Assembly: GCA_037447655.1 (NCBI GenBank)
Contig: JBBHKE010000970.1
Coordinates: 1 to 21,588 of the forward strand
Origin: Zygnema cylindricum
Lineage: Eukaryota; Streptophyta; Zygnematophyceae; Zygnematales; Zygnemataceae
Direction: 5' to 3'
DNA: 21,588 bases
Positions 1 through 10,200 of the stretch are shown piece by piece. The notes beneath the pieces are model-generated. The model was given only the letters and a program-made list of their open reading frames with translations, did no database searches and was not told where the DNA came from. The translations under genes and the position numbers were made by a program. Position 1 is the first letter of the stretch. Each line of letters opens with the position of its first letter.

Positions 1-198
1 CAGAATCTGTACTTTTACCTATATTAACGTAGATATCCTCTCGACAAATCAGCTGGTACCCATATTGGCGTACGTTGAAAAATTAGTGTACAGTATAACT
101 TTTTTTTCGAAATTTTTCTAAGTCAAAATTAGTGTACATGACACTAAATTATTCTACACACTAATAATTTCTATACACTAAATACGGTCGACGGTGTA
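1..198 (+). mobile_element. Right end of a TA-flanked MITE-like repeat, cut by the window edge
   Basis: The stretch aligns by eye with 3772-3962: both begin near CAGAWTYTGTACTTTTACC, share the pattern of AATTAGYGT words, and end in a diverged form of the terminal GGCGGTGTA (here CGACGGTGTA). The left end lies outside the window. No coding capacity is seen. It is probably an old, decayed copy of the family that is complete at 3383-3962 and 21031-21583. Confidence 0.6.
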
Positions 199-1075
199 GT
201 TTACTGCAAAAATGAAATCAACTCGCGAACCGTTACATTGAACTTGGACACATATTAGAGGAACGATGTACAACATATGTAAACTCGCACGAAACCAAAT
301 AAACTTCGTAAAAATAAAAATGCGTACCCGACTACCCGCGTATAAGTATCGATGAAACTAAAATGACACGTCGTCACATCCACGGTGGACGTGACAATTA
401 CTGTAGTTGATTTCGGCTAACGTGAAATGATAAACTATCTGCGCGCAGCCATTTTATTTATATGTGGCTGCCGCAGTTTGGTTACAGTAAAACTGCACCG
501 GCCGTGTGATTTTTTATTTTTTTTTTATGACGGTCGACGTTTGCAAGAGCGACATTTTTTTAACCGCCGGTACAATAATCCGCCAGTCAAAGCTGTTCTA
601 CGGATTGACCGTCAGATCTGAAATTATAGGTACGTAGCTTGTACGAAATTGTACTTCAAATGTACAATTTCTGACAACTACCTGCGCGCAGCAAAAATCG
701 TCTCTGCGATTAGCAATTCCCTTGATTATTTGTATAAAATATTTTGGAAACCTCGCAAACCTGTTCTCCCATATTCAAACGTCGACTATATGCCACAGGC
801 TATAGCGGGGCCGGCTACTCCATCTGAACGTGTAGAAAAATTGGTGTTATGTTTGTTATTAGCGTTCATGTTTTGTTCGCTTTAGGTCCTTGAAACCAAA
901 CTGCCGATATCAACACTATTCAATTTGCCAACACATATAAAAGTTTCACATTAAAAGCGATTCACGGTTTATTGTACGTCTGTGGCCCCAACCGGCCGAA
1001 GCCATATGAAATAAAAAGTTACAGTTAGGGTTAGCGTAGGCGAATTTCTATCAATATTTACCGATACGCTGCAGG
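199..1075. other. Non-coding stretch, no gene supported
   Basis: Only short open frames occur here, with no splice-linked partners or recognisable motifs. A 17-base near-repeat (AACTAYCTGCGCGCAGC) occurs at 433-449 and again at 676-692. It is the only internal structure noticed. Confidence 0.5.
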
Positions 1076-1400
1076 CAGAGGTCGCAATCGGGTACCCGAA
1101 TCCGTACCCGACCGTTACCCGACCGCCCGCGTCGGATCCAGAACGGATTCGGGTGCCAAATTTTGGGGGCCGGTCGGATTCGGGCAGGTGATTCACAAAA
1201 AAACAAAAAAGTAGGGTACGGTCGGGTAAGCAAAAAACGAAAAAACTTGAAGGTTTTTTACTGTCAGTACAATCCAAGATAATTTTACTTTTTACTCTTG
1301 GGATCCCGGAAGGTATGAGGGAGTTGTACCATTAATTTTGTATATATTCTGGTACGGGCGAGTTCGGGTAATCGCGAGAAATCGAGTTTCGGTTAATTTT
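1076..1400 (+). mobile_element. 3'-truncated hAT-type non-autonomous element
   Basis: It begins with CAGAGGTCGCAA, the same terminus as the complete element at 15311-15744, and stays alignable through the GACCGCCCGCGT, GAACGGATTCGG, GGTGATTCACAAAAA and CGCGAGAAATCGAGTTTCGG blocks. The subterminal area is rich in ACCCG-type words (ACCG-type in the other copy). The matching right terminus GCGACCTCTG is not found after about 1400, so the copy looks truncated or rearranged and no target duplication can be assigned. The minus-strand open frame across it is a by-product of base composition. Confidence 0.65.
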
Positions 1401-2779
1401 TTTTTATAAAAAAGTATCGTTTTCATACCATACCATTTTCCCCTTTTCAAGTGTGAACCACGCAAAGGTCGTCAGCAAATATCATAACCGACAAAAATGG
1501 ACTCCCGAAAGGTCAATGATTGCGATGCGAGCGGGAAATCAAGTGGGCCTCGTATTTTGTTACTGGTGTCTGGTACGGAAATAAAATAATAGTATAAAGT
1601 ATAAACTAAAGGATAGTACGTTTTCCATTGTCCTAATACCAAAATTTAAGGGATCCGCGAGCGCGCTTCCCCAATTGGCGGCGACCGTTATTGGAACACG
1701 GCATGCACGAAAACATTGTTCCGCCACGTGAACAAGTAACCAATCATCAAAAGGTACCCGAGGGCTACAAGCAATTCGGCCATTACAAAGCGTGTTTCCT
1801 ATAGGAAAAAATGTAGAAGCCCGTGGGAATTTACGCTCGGGGACCGAAAATTCCGCGTTATCTTTGAGCTCGTGTAAGGCGTTTTATGAGCGTTTAGTCG
1901 TGGTGATGTAAATGTGGAATGTTTTTTTTTAGTTGTTATCGCTTCCGCGTGTGTGTTGCGCAGTGTGTTTGGCATAGGATTTTATCAAGGTAGACCTAAG
2001 CATATATAAGGGATTGTTTTTTATGTGTTGATGGTGAGCTTTTCATCTCAATTATTGTTACATTAATAACTGTCATGTCCACCTCGGTTCGATACTTTAG
2101 TTTAATCGGTTAAAAAACAAAACGTACTTTAAATGTAGGCCCAGGTTTGAACCATTATATAAGATACTCAACAAATTATATTTTTAGGTTTTGAAATTGT
2201 AGATATGACTATATAGAACTCGACTAACTCAAACACACCTTAGTGAGCCACACCACAACCATTTTCAATTTGACAAGTAGGCTTTTACAACATATGCAAG
2301 TCCTAAACATATGGTGTTTTTTTACAATTGTTTGAATGTTTATATGTGTTTAGTATATACTTCAGAAATAGTTCACAAATACCCCCCCTATTCTCTCGTT
2401 TGGTCTTTTTATATTGATATTTTTTTTCTCCATGTTAAGTTATATTTTGTTTCTTTCTTCTTATGCCACTGTAAATTCTCCCCTCCATAAAATCTTATTT
2501 TTTCATTCGTTGTTTTTTTTAGTCGATCGGTTGTTTTCTCCCCGTTTTCATTTTCCGTTATATGTTTTGATTTAGCCGTCCACGGACTTTGGCCTTCTGT
2601 TGATTTGGCTATCCATTGATTTAGCATTATCTTTTGCATGTTGCAATTGATTTCCAAATTTTCCATTTTTTTTTAACATCCGCACTTAAGAGAATTAAAA
2701 TAAATTCCGTTTTTTTAGTTTTACTTAGACTACTTTTATTTAAGATTTATTTTGTTTATTGTTCCATTTTTCCAACCGC
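1401..2779. other. AT-rich non-coding stretch, nothing recognised
   Basis: The DNA is mostly AT-rich with homopolymer T and A runs. A minus-strand 85-codon open frame at 2409-2666 is Lys/Thr/Asn-rich with no motif. No splice-compatible neighbours or repeats were recognised. Confidence 0.4.
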
Positions 2780-2945
2780 CATCATCGTTGTATAAATTGT
2801 CAACATCATTGTCATAATCATTTCATCGTCATCGTCGCCATCGTCGTCACCCCCTTCCTCCTCTTTCTCCTCCTCCTCCTCTTCATCATCTTCATCATCA
2901 TCAGCGTCATCATCACCGTCACGACCACGCCATCACCAACGTCAC
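2780..2945. repeat. Degenerate trinucleotide tract (ATC/GTC/CTC type)
   Basis: Long runs of CATCGT, CATCAT and CTCCTC triplets hold a three-base period for about 160 bp with many point interruptions. The plus-strand open frame 2759-3061 exists because the period is three, and its His/Ile/Val translation is unlikely to be a protein. Confidence 0.7.
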
Positions 2946-3382
2946 CACCACTATACATTTTTTTAACATTTTCACCAAAGGGAGTTGATAACTGTTTCTT
3001 CAGGTTACATACAGATGTATACTTGTTGTTTCATGCCGATGTCATCAGAGATATAAATTAATAAGACAATTTTTGTTGTTTGATCTTTAAACATTTTAAA
3101 CCATTGTCAATATTAACCTTTTATCCTGTTAGCGGCGACGTCTTTATGCTAGAGAGGGTGTAGCGCTTCCGTACGGTCGCAAAAAGTTCACGGATTTAAG
3201 TGGACACCCGCTCATTAAGCAAACGACGCTCCCTCAAAATGTACAAGTCTAAAATTGCATACACATTTCATCTAGGTGTCCACATAGCAATTGAGGTGTC
3301 AACCTAACATAGTATTGTAAAACTATACAATCGTACAGTACTTTTTTATTTGTTAGTTTTTACAATTCGAGGTAAAATGAAG

Positions 3383-3962
3383 TACACCGCCAATTGTTAT
3401 TAGTGTTATGAACGCTATATCGGCACCCCCAAATTTTGACCCCAAAACCTGAAATAGAATTAATTATACTATTATTTTTTAAACGTTAATTAAGGTTATG
3501 GTGAATTAGCTTTAATAATTATAGTTTATGATCTTCTTGAATAGTGTGGTATACGGAAGTGTCAGTCCGTACAAAATGGTACTTTGTTAAGTAAAAAAGT
3601 ACGAAATAAGGTCTAAAATAATCGCGATCGCACGTAAAACTGCGCTTAGTATAAAAATGCAGAATGAAAATTTACCTGTTTTAGTGTAGAAATATTGATC
3701 GCGTATTAGTTATACGGGAAAAAACCCAAATAAGAGTTATGAATAAAAGGACGCGACGGTGTACAATTTGTCAGATTTTGTACTTTTACCTATTTTACTG
3801 TGAAGATCCTGATGGCAGATCCGTTGTACCCAAATCAGCGTTATGGATCAATTAGAGTAAACATTTAATTTCGAAATCTTGAAAAGCTCAAATTAGCGTT
3901 AATAACGCTAATTAATTTTGAACACTAATAACTTCTAGACGCTCATAACGATTGGCGGTGTA
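3383..3962 (+). mobile_element. Complete TA-flanked MITE-like element (580 bp)
   Basis: The left end is TACACCGCCAATTGTTATTA and the right end is AACGATTGGCGGTGTA, giving imperfect terminal inverted repeats of about 20 bp that start and end with TA. This fits a TA target-site duplication around CACCGCCAAT termini, as expected for Tc1/mariner-type MITEs. The interior has no long open frame and is rich in AATTAGCGT-type words. Related copies are at 1-198 (partial) and 21031-21583. Superfamily assignment is inference; only the ends and TA flanks are seen. Confidence 0.7.
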
Positions 3963-3987
3963 CTGTGCAATTGTACCGTGGTGTGTT

Positions 3988-4007
3988 ACAGTACAGTACT
4001 GTACTGT
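3988..4007. repeat. Perfect 20-bp palindrome
   Basis: ACAGTACAGTACTGTACTGT equals its own reverse complement, so it is a hairpin with no loop. It lies 25 bp beyond the right end of the MITE-like element in a region dense in GTAC words. No function is assigned. Confidence 0.75.
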
Positions 4008-4497
4008 GCCGTACTGTTTCAGAGAAAGTTCCGTACATGTACCGTTTTGCGATTCCAGGATTTCCGGATTTTGGCTGCAGGGGAGCTTTTCCAAAATTTG
4101 AATTTTTTCTTCCGCCAAAAGTACACGTTTTAAGCGTACGGAAAAAAAGAAGAAGAAAAATGAAAGTCGAAAGAAATCACCATGTAAGGCTCTGTTCAGA
4201 AACCTGAAAAGGTTCCTATTTGATAAAAAATGAACGTAGCAAAAGAATGATTAAAACAAAATAAGTTTTGAAAAAAAGTAAAGAAAGAAAATATTAACAA
4301 ATGAAGCCCAGGAATCTGCCCGGTTGGAAAAAAAAGGGGTATCTTTTCTCAAACAGGCTAAAAAAATGAACGGATTCAGAAATAATTATAGCCGAGAAAA
4401 ACTCCTATATTTTTATTGTGTTTGGTTTCCAATTTTACTCCAATGTTATCATTTTTTTAAAGGAGTTGACTGTCGTTGACTTTTCAAGCCTCTAAAA
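4008..4497 (+). promoter_or_regulatory. Upstream region / probable 5' UTR of the membrane-protein gene
   Basis: A-rich sequence leads to the start codon at 4498. An in-frame TGA at 4477-4479 closes the reading frame upstream, making 4498 the first ATG of the open frame. The start context AAAAATGG has A at -3 and G at +4. No convincing TATA box or initiator was identified, and the transcription start is unknown. Confidence 0.3.
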
Positions 4498-4823
4498 ATG
4501 GTCACTACTAGCAGAAACCCTAAAGTTTCCAAAAACCCTAAAACTTCGCACTCTAAAAAACCAATTTCCAAAGAAGAAAATTCTTCTAAAGAACTGAAAA
4601 GTCAAAAGAGTCATGTGTCACCTTTGGGTTCTGGAGCGACCAAAAAAAAGGGGGCGAGCAAAGATAGCCGAAAAAAAGGGCAGAAAACGACAAAAAAAGG
4701 AGTGACAAGTGGCAAGATCGAATGGAGGGGACGAGAGAGAACCGCCATGGACAGAGAGGGAAAGAAGGAGGATAGCTCAAAAATGTTTGTCCTTAAAAAA
4801 AGGCCAGCCCTTGTTTTCAAAAC
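4498..4823 (+). CDS. Exon 1: basic Lys/Ser-rich N-terminal region
   Basis: It encodes residues 1-108 plus two bases of codon 109. The product is strongly basic, with repeated S/K-N-P-K motifs near the start and several KKG clusters, and reads as a disordered cytosolic segment. ATG 4498 is the first in-frame methionine after the TGA at 4477. The proposed donor is AAAAC|GTATTC, a weak match to consensus, chosen because it leaves phase 2 and joins exactly to the single leading base of exon 2. Without splicing the frame stops at TGA 4831. Donors at GTGACA (4702) or GTGGCA (4709) are possible alternatives but would not keep the exon 2 frame. Confidence 0.45.
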
Positions 4824-4857
4824 GTATTCTTGAAGGGCATTTTTGAAAAACCCCTCT

Positions 4858-4922
<65 letters not shown>

Positions 4923-7165
4923 TCTCTCTATCTCGCTCTCCATTTCTCTTTTTCTCTCCTCTCTCTCTCTCACTGTGTCTCTCGCTCGCTCTCACTCCCT
5001 TTTTTTAACTCCCTCTCCCTCTCCCTCCCCCTCTTCCTCTCCCTCTCCCGCGCCCTCTCCCTCCCACTCCCACTCCCTCTCCCCCTCCCCCTACCCCTCC
5101 CCATCCCCCTCCCCCTACCCCTCCTCCTCCCTCACCCCCCCTCCCCCTCCCCTTCCCCCTCCCCCTCCCTCTTCCCCTCCCTCTCCCCCTCCCTCTCCCC
5201 CTACCTTCCTCCTTCCCCTCCTCCTCCTCTCCCTCCCTTCCCCTCCCTCTCGTCTCCCCTTGCCGTCCCTCTCATCTCCCCCCCCCCCTCCCCCTCCCCC
5301 TCTCCCTCCCTGATGCGACCCTTGCTGACGTGGCAGCAGTGTCTGGCCGGCTGCCAGGTGGCGTCCTCGTCTCCTTCTGCTGCTCGCCGCTCTCTCCCTC
5401 CTGGCCCTGGGATGCGTCTCTCTCTCTCTGGGGGAGAGAGGGGAGAGCGGCGGTGAGAGAGCTTCTGGCGGAGGCAGCCAGGGGGAGCAGGGAGGGTGAG
5501 GGAGGAGTACCGGTCTCGGGGGGCACTCAGCATTGGGCGGTGGAGCCAGACTGGGAGAGGTAGGGAGGGGGAGGGGGAGGGGGAGGGGAGGGGAGGGGAG
5601 GGGGAGAGGGAGAGGGAGAGGGAGAGGGGGAGGGGAAGAGGGAAGGGGGAAGGGAGGGGGTTGAGATTGAGGTTGCGGGAGAGGGAGAGAGAAAGGGAGG
5701 AGGGAGAAGTGGGCGGGGGGAGGGAGATGAAGGGATGTCGTTTTAAATTTTGCATCTGTGTTTGTGTTTGTTTTTCTTTTTTTTTGGTGACTTTATGCAG
5801 TTTGTGGTTTTATCAGACCCGTTACCTGCCTCTTTCTCCTTTCCTCTCCTCTCTCACCCGTCCCCGTTCCCCTTTTTAACGCCTCTGTCTCTCGTCTCTC
5901 CCCTCTGTCATCTCCTCTCCCCCTTCTATTGACTTTATCCCAACCCCAATATCTCCCCCTCATCCCTTCCCATCATTCCCCTCTTTCCCACTCTTACCCC
6001 CCCCCTCGTCCCCCTCCCACTTCCGCCTTCCGCCTCTCTCTCGCCCCCCCCCCTCTTTCCCTCCCCCCCTTCCCCTTTGGTTCATCTCCCTCCCTCCAGT
6101 CCCCCTCCTCCCCTCTCCCCCTCGCCTCAGCCAGATCCTTCCCCCCTCGACCCGAAACTCCCACAATCGGAAACTCTAACAGAAACAGAAAACAGAACCA
6201 AATCGGCAATTCCGTGGGAGATTGAAATCGGAACTAAAACGGAAATGGAAACGGAAACGAAAATGGAAAAGGGAACAGAAAAAGCAACTCTATGGGAGAC
6301 CGAAACTGGAACGTCAACTGAAAACAAAAAAGGAACGGAACACAGAAGAAAAATGGCAACTCTACAGGAGACTGAAAATGGAACGGCAACGGCAACGGAA
6401 ACGGCAACAGAAATGGAAAACGGAATAATAAAGGCTACTCTATGGGAGACAGGAGTCGGAACGAGAAAAGAAACAGAAATTGGAACGGAAAACGGAACAA
6501 TAAAGGCAACTCTATGGGAGGCTGAGAACGGAACAAAAACGGAAACGGAAACGGAAATGGAAACGACCAGGGACCACAAACTGTTGGGAGCGTGGGTTTT
6601 TGGGAACCCTTATGGGGCTCTGGTGAGAAATACAAAGTAAAAAATTAAATCACAAAAAAGAAAAATATTTGTATAGAAAATAATTATTGTGGATGATTAA
6701 AAAAAGCGCGGGAAGAGAGAAGAAATGTGAGAGAAAAAGAACAAAACGAGGGTTAAGTCAAACGAGGGTTTTCAAATAAAGAAAAAAAGTCCAAAATGGA
6801 TAAGAAATAGGGGAAGAAGCATCGCATCAGGCGGAAAGAGGGAGAGAGAGGGAGAGAGAAAACAGGGGAGAGGGGATGGAGAGGGAGAGGAAACCTCAAT
6901 TATTGTGGATCAGAAGTTAAACAGCTTGATCATCCAGAATACGAAACAGAAACAAAACAGAACAGGGATTCATTTTTTTTTTTTTCTTTCTTGTTCCTCA
7001 TGGTCCTGAAGAGGTTATGGTCTGAGAATTGACAAATTAACACAGTGGAAGTCGTGCCTCTCCCTTTCCCTCTCACTCTCTTTCTCTCCCTCCCTCCCTC
7101 TCTATCTCTCTTTCTTTCCTTGTCTCTCTCCCTCTCTCTCCATTTCTCCCTCACTCTCCATTCCC

Positions 7166-7238
<73 letters not shown>

Positions 7239-10200
7239 TCTCCCCAGATGTGGTTAGGAGGTCTTCTCCTCTTTTTGGGAGTTTTGGCGGTTTACGGATG
7301 TATTTCTTTGGATGTTCACATTCTTTTCGGGTAATTATATGTTTTTTAATTATTTTTAGTTATTCAACTTATAATTAGATGTTCTTTTTAGGTTTATTAT
7401 TAATTGATAAATTATTATTGATTAAGAACCCTGGACGGGTTATTATTTTTTGTTACCTTTTTTTTTTTGCTCTAGGAATGTCGATTCTTGATTTTTTTTT
7501 CTTTTTTTTGGTATTATTATTGTTGTTATAATTATTATTTTTATTATTTTACACCTAATTGTATTAGTATTTAAAAAAAAAAAATATTATGGTTATTATA
7601 TTTTTATCATTCTATGATTGTTATTATTGAGTTAGTATTATGAAAATTTATTTTTCTTTAACTTCTTATAAGTCAAACATATTATGGAGGGAAAAATAAA
7701 AACGAAATAAAAAAAATGTCAAAGTCCATTTATAACAAGTAAAACACTAGAAAAAAACTCTCCCACGTGTTCTTTTGGTTTTACTTTAAACAGACCCCAA
7801 CTTTTTCTTTCATTGAACTCTATTTCCTTCCTGTTTCAATTTCTATATCTATCTCTATTTTTACTTCTATTTCTGTTTCTGTTTCTTTTCAAATTTGGAT
7901 TTCCTTTTGCAGAGTCTACGTGGTCGGTTTCGTCCTTATCCCCCTTTTTGTCTACTTCTCCATATTTTTCTTCATTTTTGCTGAAGATAAGGTACAAACG
8001 CTCCTCTCTCTCTCCCTCCCTCCCTCCCTCCCTCCCTCTCTCTCTCCCTCCCTCCCTCCCTCCCTCCCTCCCTCCCTCCCTCCCTCTTCCGCTCCTCTCC
8101 CCTCTATTGGATACGCTCTAAGTCCTTTGTTCTATTCCTTTGTGACACATGTCACATTTAATAATTTATCGAAGGCTATTGATGCGTTTCTTCATTGTAG
8201 ACAGTACACAAATTTAAATGAGAAAAATTCCTTCTCTTTCCCCTATCTCTCTATCTCTTCCCCTCTCTCTCTGTCTCTCTCTCTCTCTCTCTCGCTCTCT
8301 CTCTCTTTCTCTCTCTCTCTCTACTTTAGTGTACTTATCCGAAAGAAAATTGCATTCCTCCATCGACATCAACCATGGTTGGAAATATCCCTTCAGTCTC
8401 CCCCCCTCCTCCAATCTCGTCTCTCTTCCCTTTCTCTCTTTCCCTTAATCTTACCCTCTTGCACGCTTCATTTCTAGTGCAAGATATCCTCCCTCCTTCC
8501 CTTCCCCTCCTCCCCTTCCCCTCCCCCCTCCCTCTTCGTTCAACCACTTCAACTCTACTGCCCTCCCTCTCTCCCCTCTCCCTCTCCTTCTCCCTCTCCC
8601 CCTCCTCTTCCCTTGCCTCCTTGTCCTCCCCAGGAAAGCCTTCGTGAGCTCCTTCGCCAAAGCTTCTCCTCCGCCCTCCTCCTCCTCCTCCCTCTCCTCT
8701 CCTCCACCCTCTCCCTCGCCTCCCACCACATGGTCCAGGCCGGCTGTCTCTCTCTCTTCTCCTCCCTCCTGGCCGCTGCCTCCCTCTGGGCGGCCACCTG
8801 TCTCGTGGGCCATGGTAGGGGGGGGAGAGAGGGAAGGAGAGGGACAGAGGGAGGCAGAGGGAGGGAGGGAAGGAGGGGGGCAGAGGGAGGTAGAGGGAGG
8901 TAGAGGGAGGGAGAGGGAGGGAGGGAGTGAGGGAGAGAGGGACCTCTGGAATGCCACCTGTCTCGTGGACCATAATAGGGGGGGAGAGGGAGGGAGAGGG
9001 AGGGAGGAAATGAGGGAGATGGAGGGTGGGAGGGACGGACCTCTGGACAGCCACCTGTCTCGTGGGCCATGGTATGGAGGGAGAGGGAGGGAGTGGGAGG
9101 GGAACAAAATGAGGGAGAGAGGAGGAGAGAGTGAGAGAGAGAGGTAGACTGTCACCTATCTCCTGGGATAAGCAAGGTGGGAAAAATAGCTAGAGGGAGG
9201 GTGGGTGGGAGCGAGGGAGGGAGGGAAAGAGAGTGGGAGGGAGCGAATAATATGTGTGTCTCCTGTCTCATATGTCTTTATATTTATCTATATACCTGTC
9301 TCTCTCTTTCTCTCCCTCCAGAGTACGCCCGGAGGAGGATGGCCATGAGTATGAATATTGTCACCAGTATTTTTGGTTCCTTCCTCCTCTATCTCGCCAT
9401 ACTCGCATCCCAGTCAAAGGCGGGGTAAGGCGCCTATCCCTGCACCCCCCCCCTCACCCCCTTCGGTTTTCTCTCGCGCCCTCCCTCCTCGTCTCTCTGC
9501 TCTCTCTAGCCAAAATGGGAGTTTCTCAATGGGCTCCGGAGACCGCCAGGGCCAGGGAAGGAGAGGAGGGAGAGGCGGGGAGGGGGGGGGAAGGGAGAGG
9601 GAGGGAGAGGGAAAGGGAGGGAGAGGGAGAGGGAGAGGGAGAAGGAGATGTAGAGAGGAAAAAGTTTAGAAATCTATTTCATGCAAATTCTCTCTTTCCT
9701 GAACTCTAAAAAAACTAATAGGTAAACTCTCTCCTCTCTATCTCTCTCTCTCCCCCTCTCTCCCCTTCCATTCCTCTCCTCTTTCCTCCCTTCCCCTCCC
9801 CTCCTTCACTCTCTCTCCCCCTATCCCTCTCTTCCTCCCTCCTCTCTCCCTTCCCCCCCCAGCGGCGCCTGGTTGGCCATCCTTGTGGCCGTGGGGGGGG
9901 GGCTGGCGGTGGCTGTGAGCATGCTGGGGTACTGGGGGATGGCCCGAAATTCCCGGATTTTGTTAATTATGCACTCTTTTTTATTGCTGGTAAGTTCCCA
10001 AAATGTGTTTTTTGATAAAAAATAAATTGTTTTTTTTTTGATATTTTTGGGTTTTTTTTCAGATATTTTTGAGTTTTTTTCCGTTTTTTTCCGTTTTTTT
10101 TTTGTTTTTTTTTTGGGTTTGTTTTCGGTTTTGTATTGTATGCTTTTTTTTTCTGTCTTTTTTTTCTGGGGAGGATTTTTTGGTTAGAAAATAAAAATTT

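Noticed and set aside
969-1277. 102-codon minus-strand open frame
   Set aside because: It lies over the truncated hAT-type element; the intact relative at 15311-15744 has no equivalent frame.
2759-3061. 100-codon plus-strand open frame rich in His, Ile and Val
   Set aside because: It is driven by a CAT/CGT/CTC trinucleotide tract and has no other support.
4830-5456. Open frames of 156-208 codons on + and 120-184 codons on -, rich in Ser/Leu/Pro or Arg/Glu/Gly
   Set aside because: They come from CT/GA low-complexity DNA. Pure C/T sequence contains no stop codon, so openness carries no coding information; the interval fits an intron plus exon 2.
5800-5830. TTTATGCAG acceptor-like site with a less biased island after it
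   Set aside because: No credible donor follows before pyrimidine-rich DNA, and exon 2 joins exon 3 in frame without it.
6127-6579. 150-codon minus-strand open frame over the tandem repeat
   Set aside because: It is the antisense reading of a short-period repeat. The plus-strand frame has phase-compatible splice sites and the minus frame does not.
8335-9155. Long minus-strand frames of 171-239 codons opposite exon 6 and intron 6
   Set aside because: They are Ser/Pro/Leu and Glu/Gly/Arg low-complexity translations of GA/CT tracts, antisense to well-supported exon 6.
9510-9650. Acceptor-like CTCTCTCTAG and an island encoding Q-N-G-S-F-S-M-G-S in intron 7
   Set aside because: It runs into a GA tract with no donor until GTAGAG near 9650, which would leave the wrong phase for exon 8.
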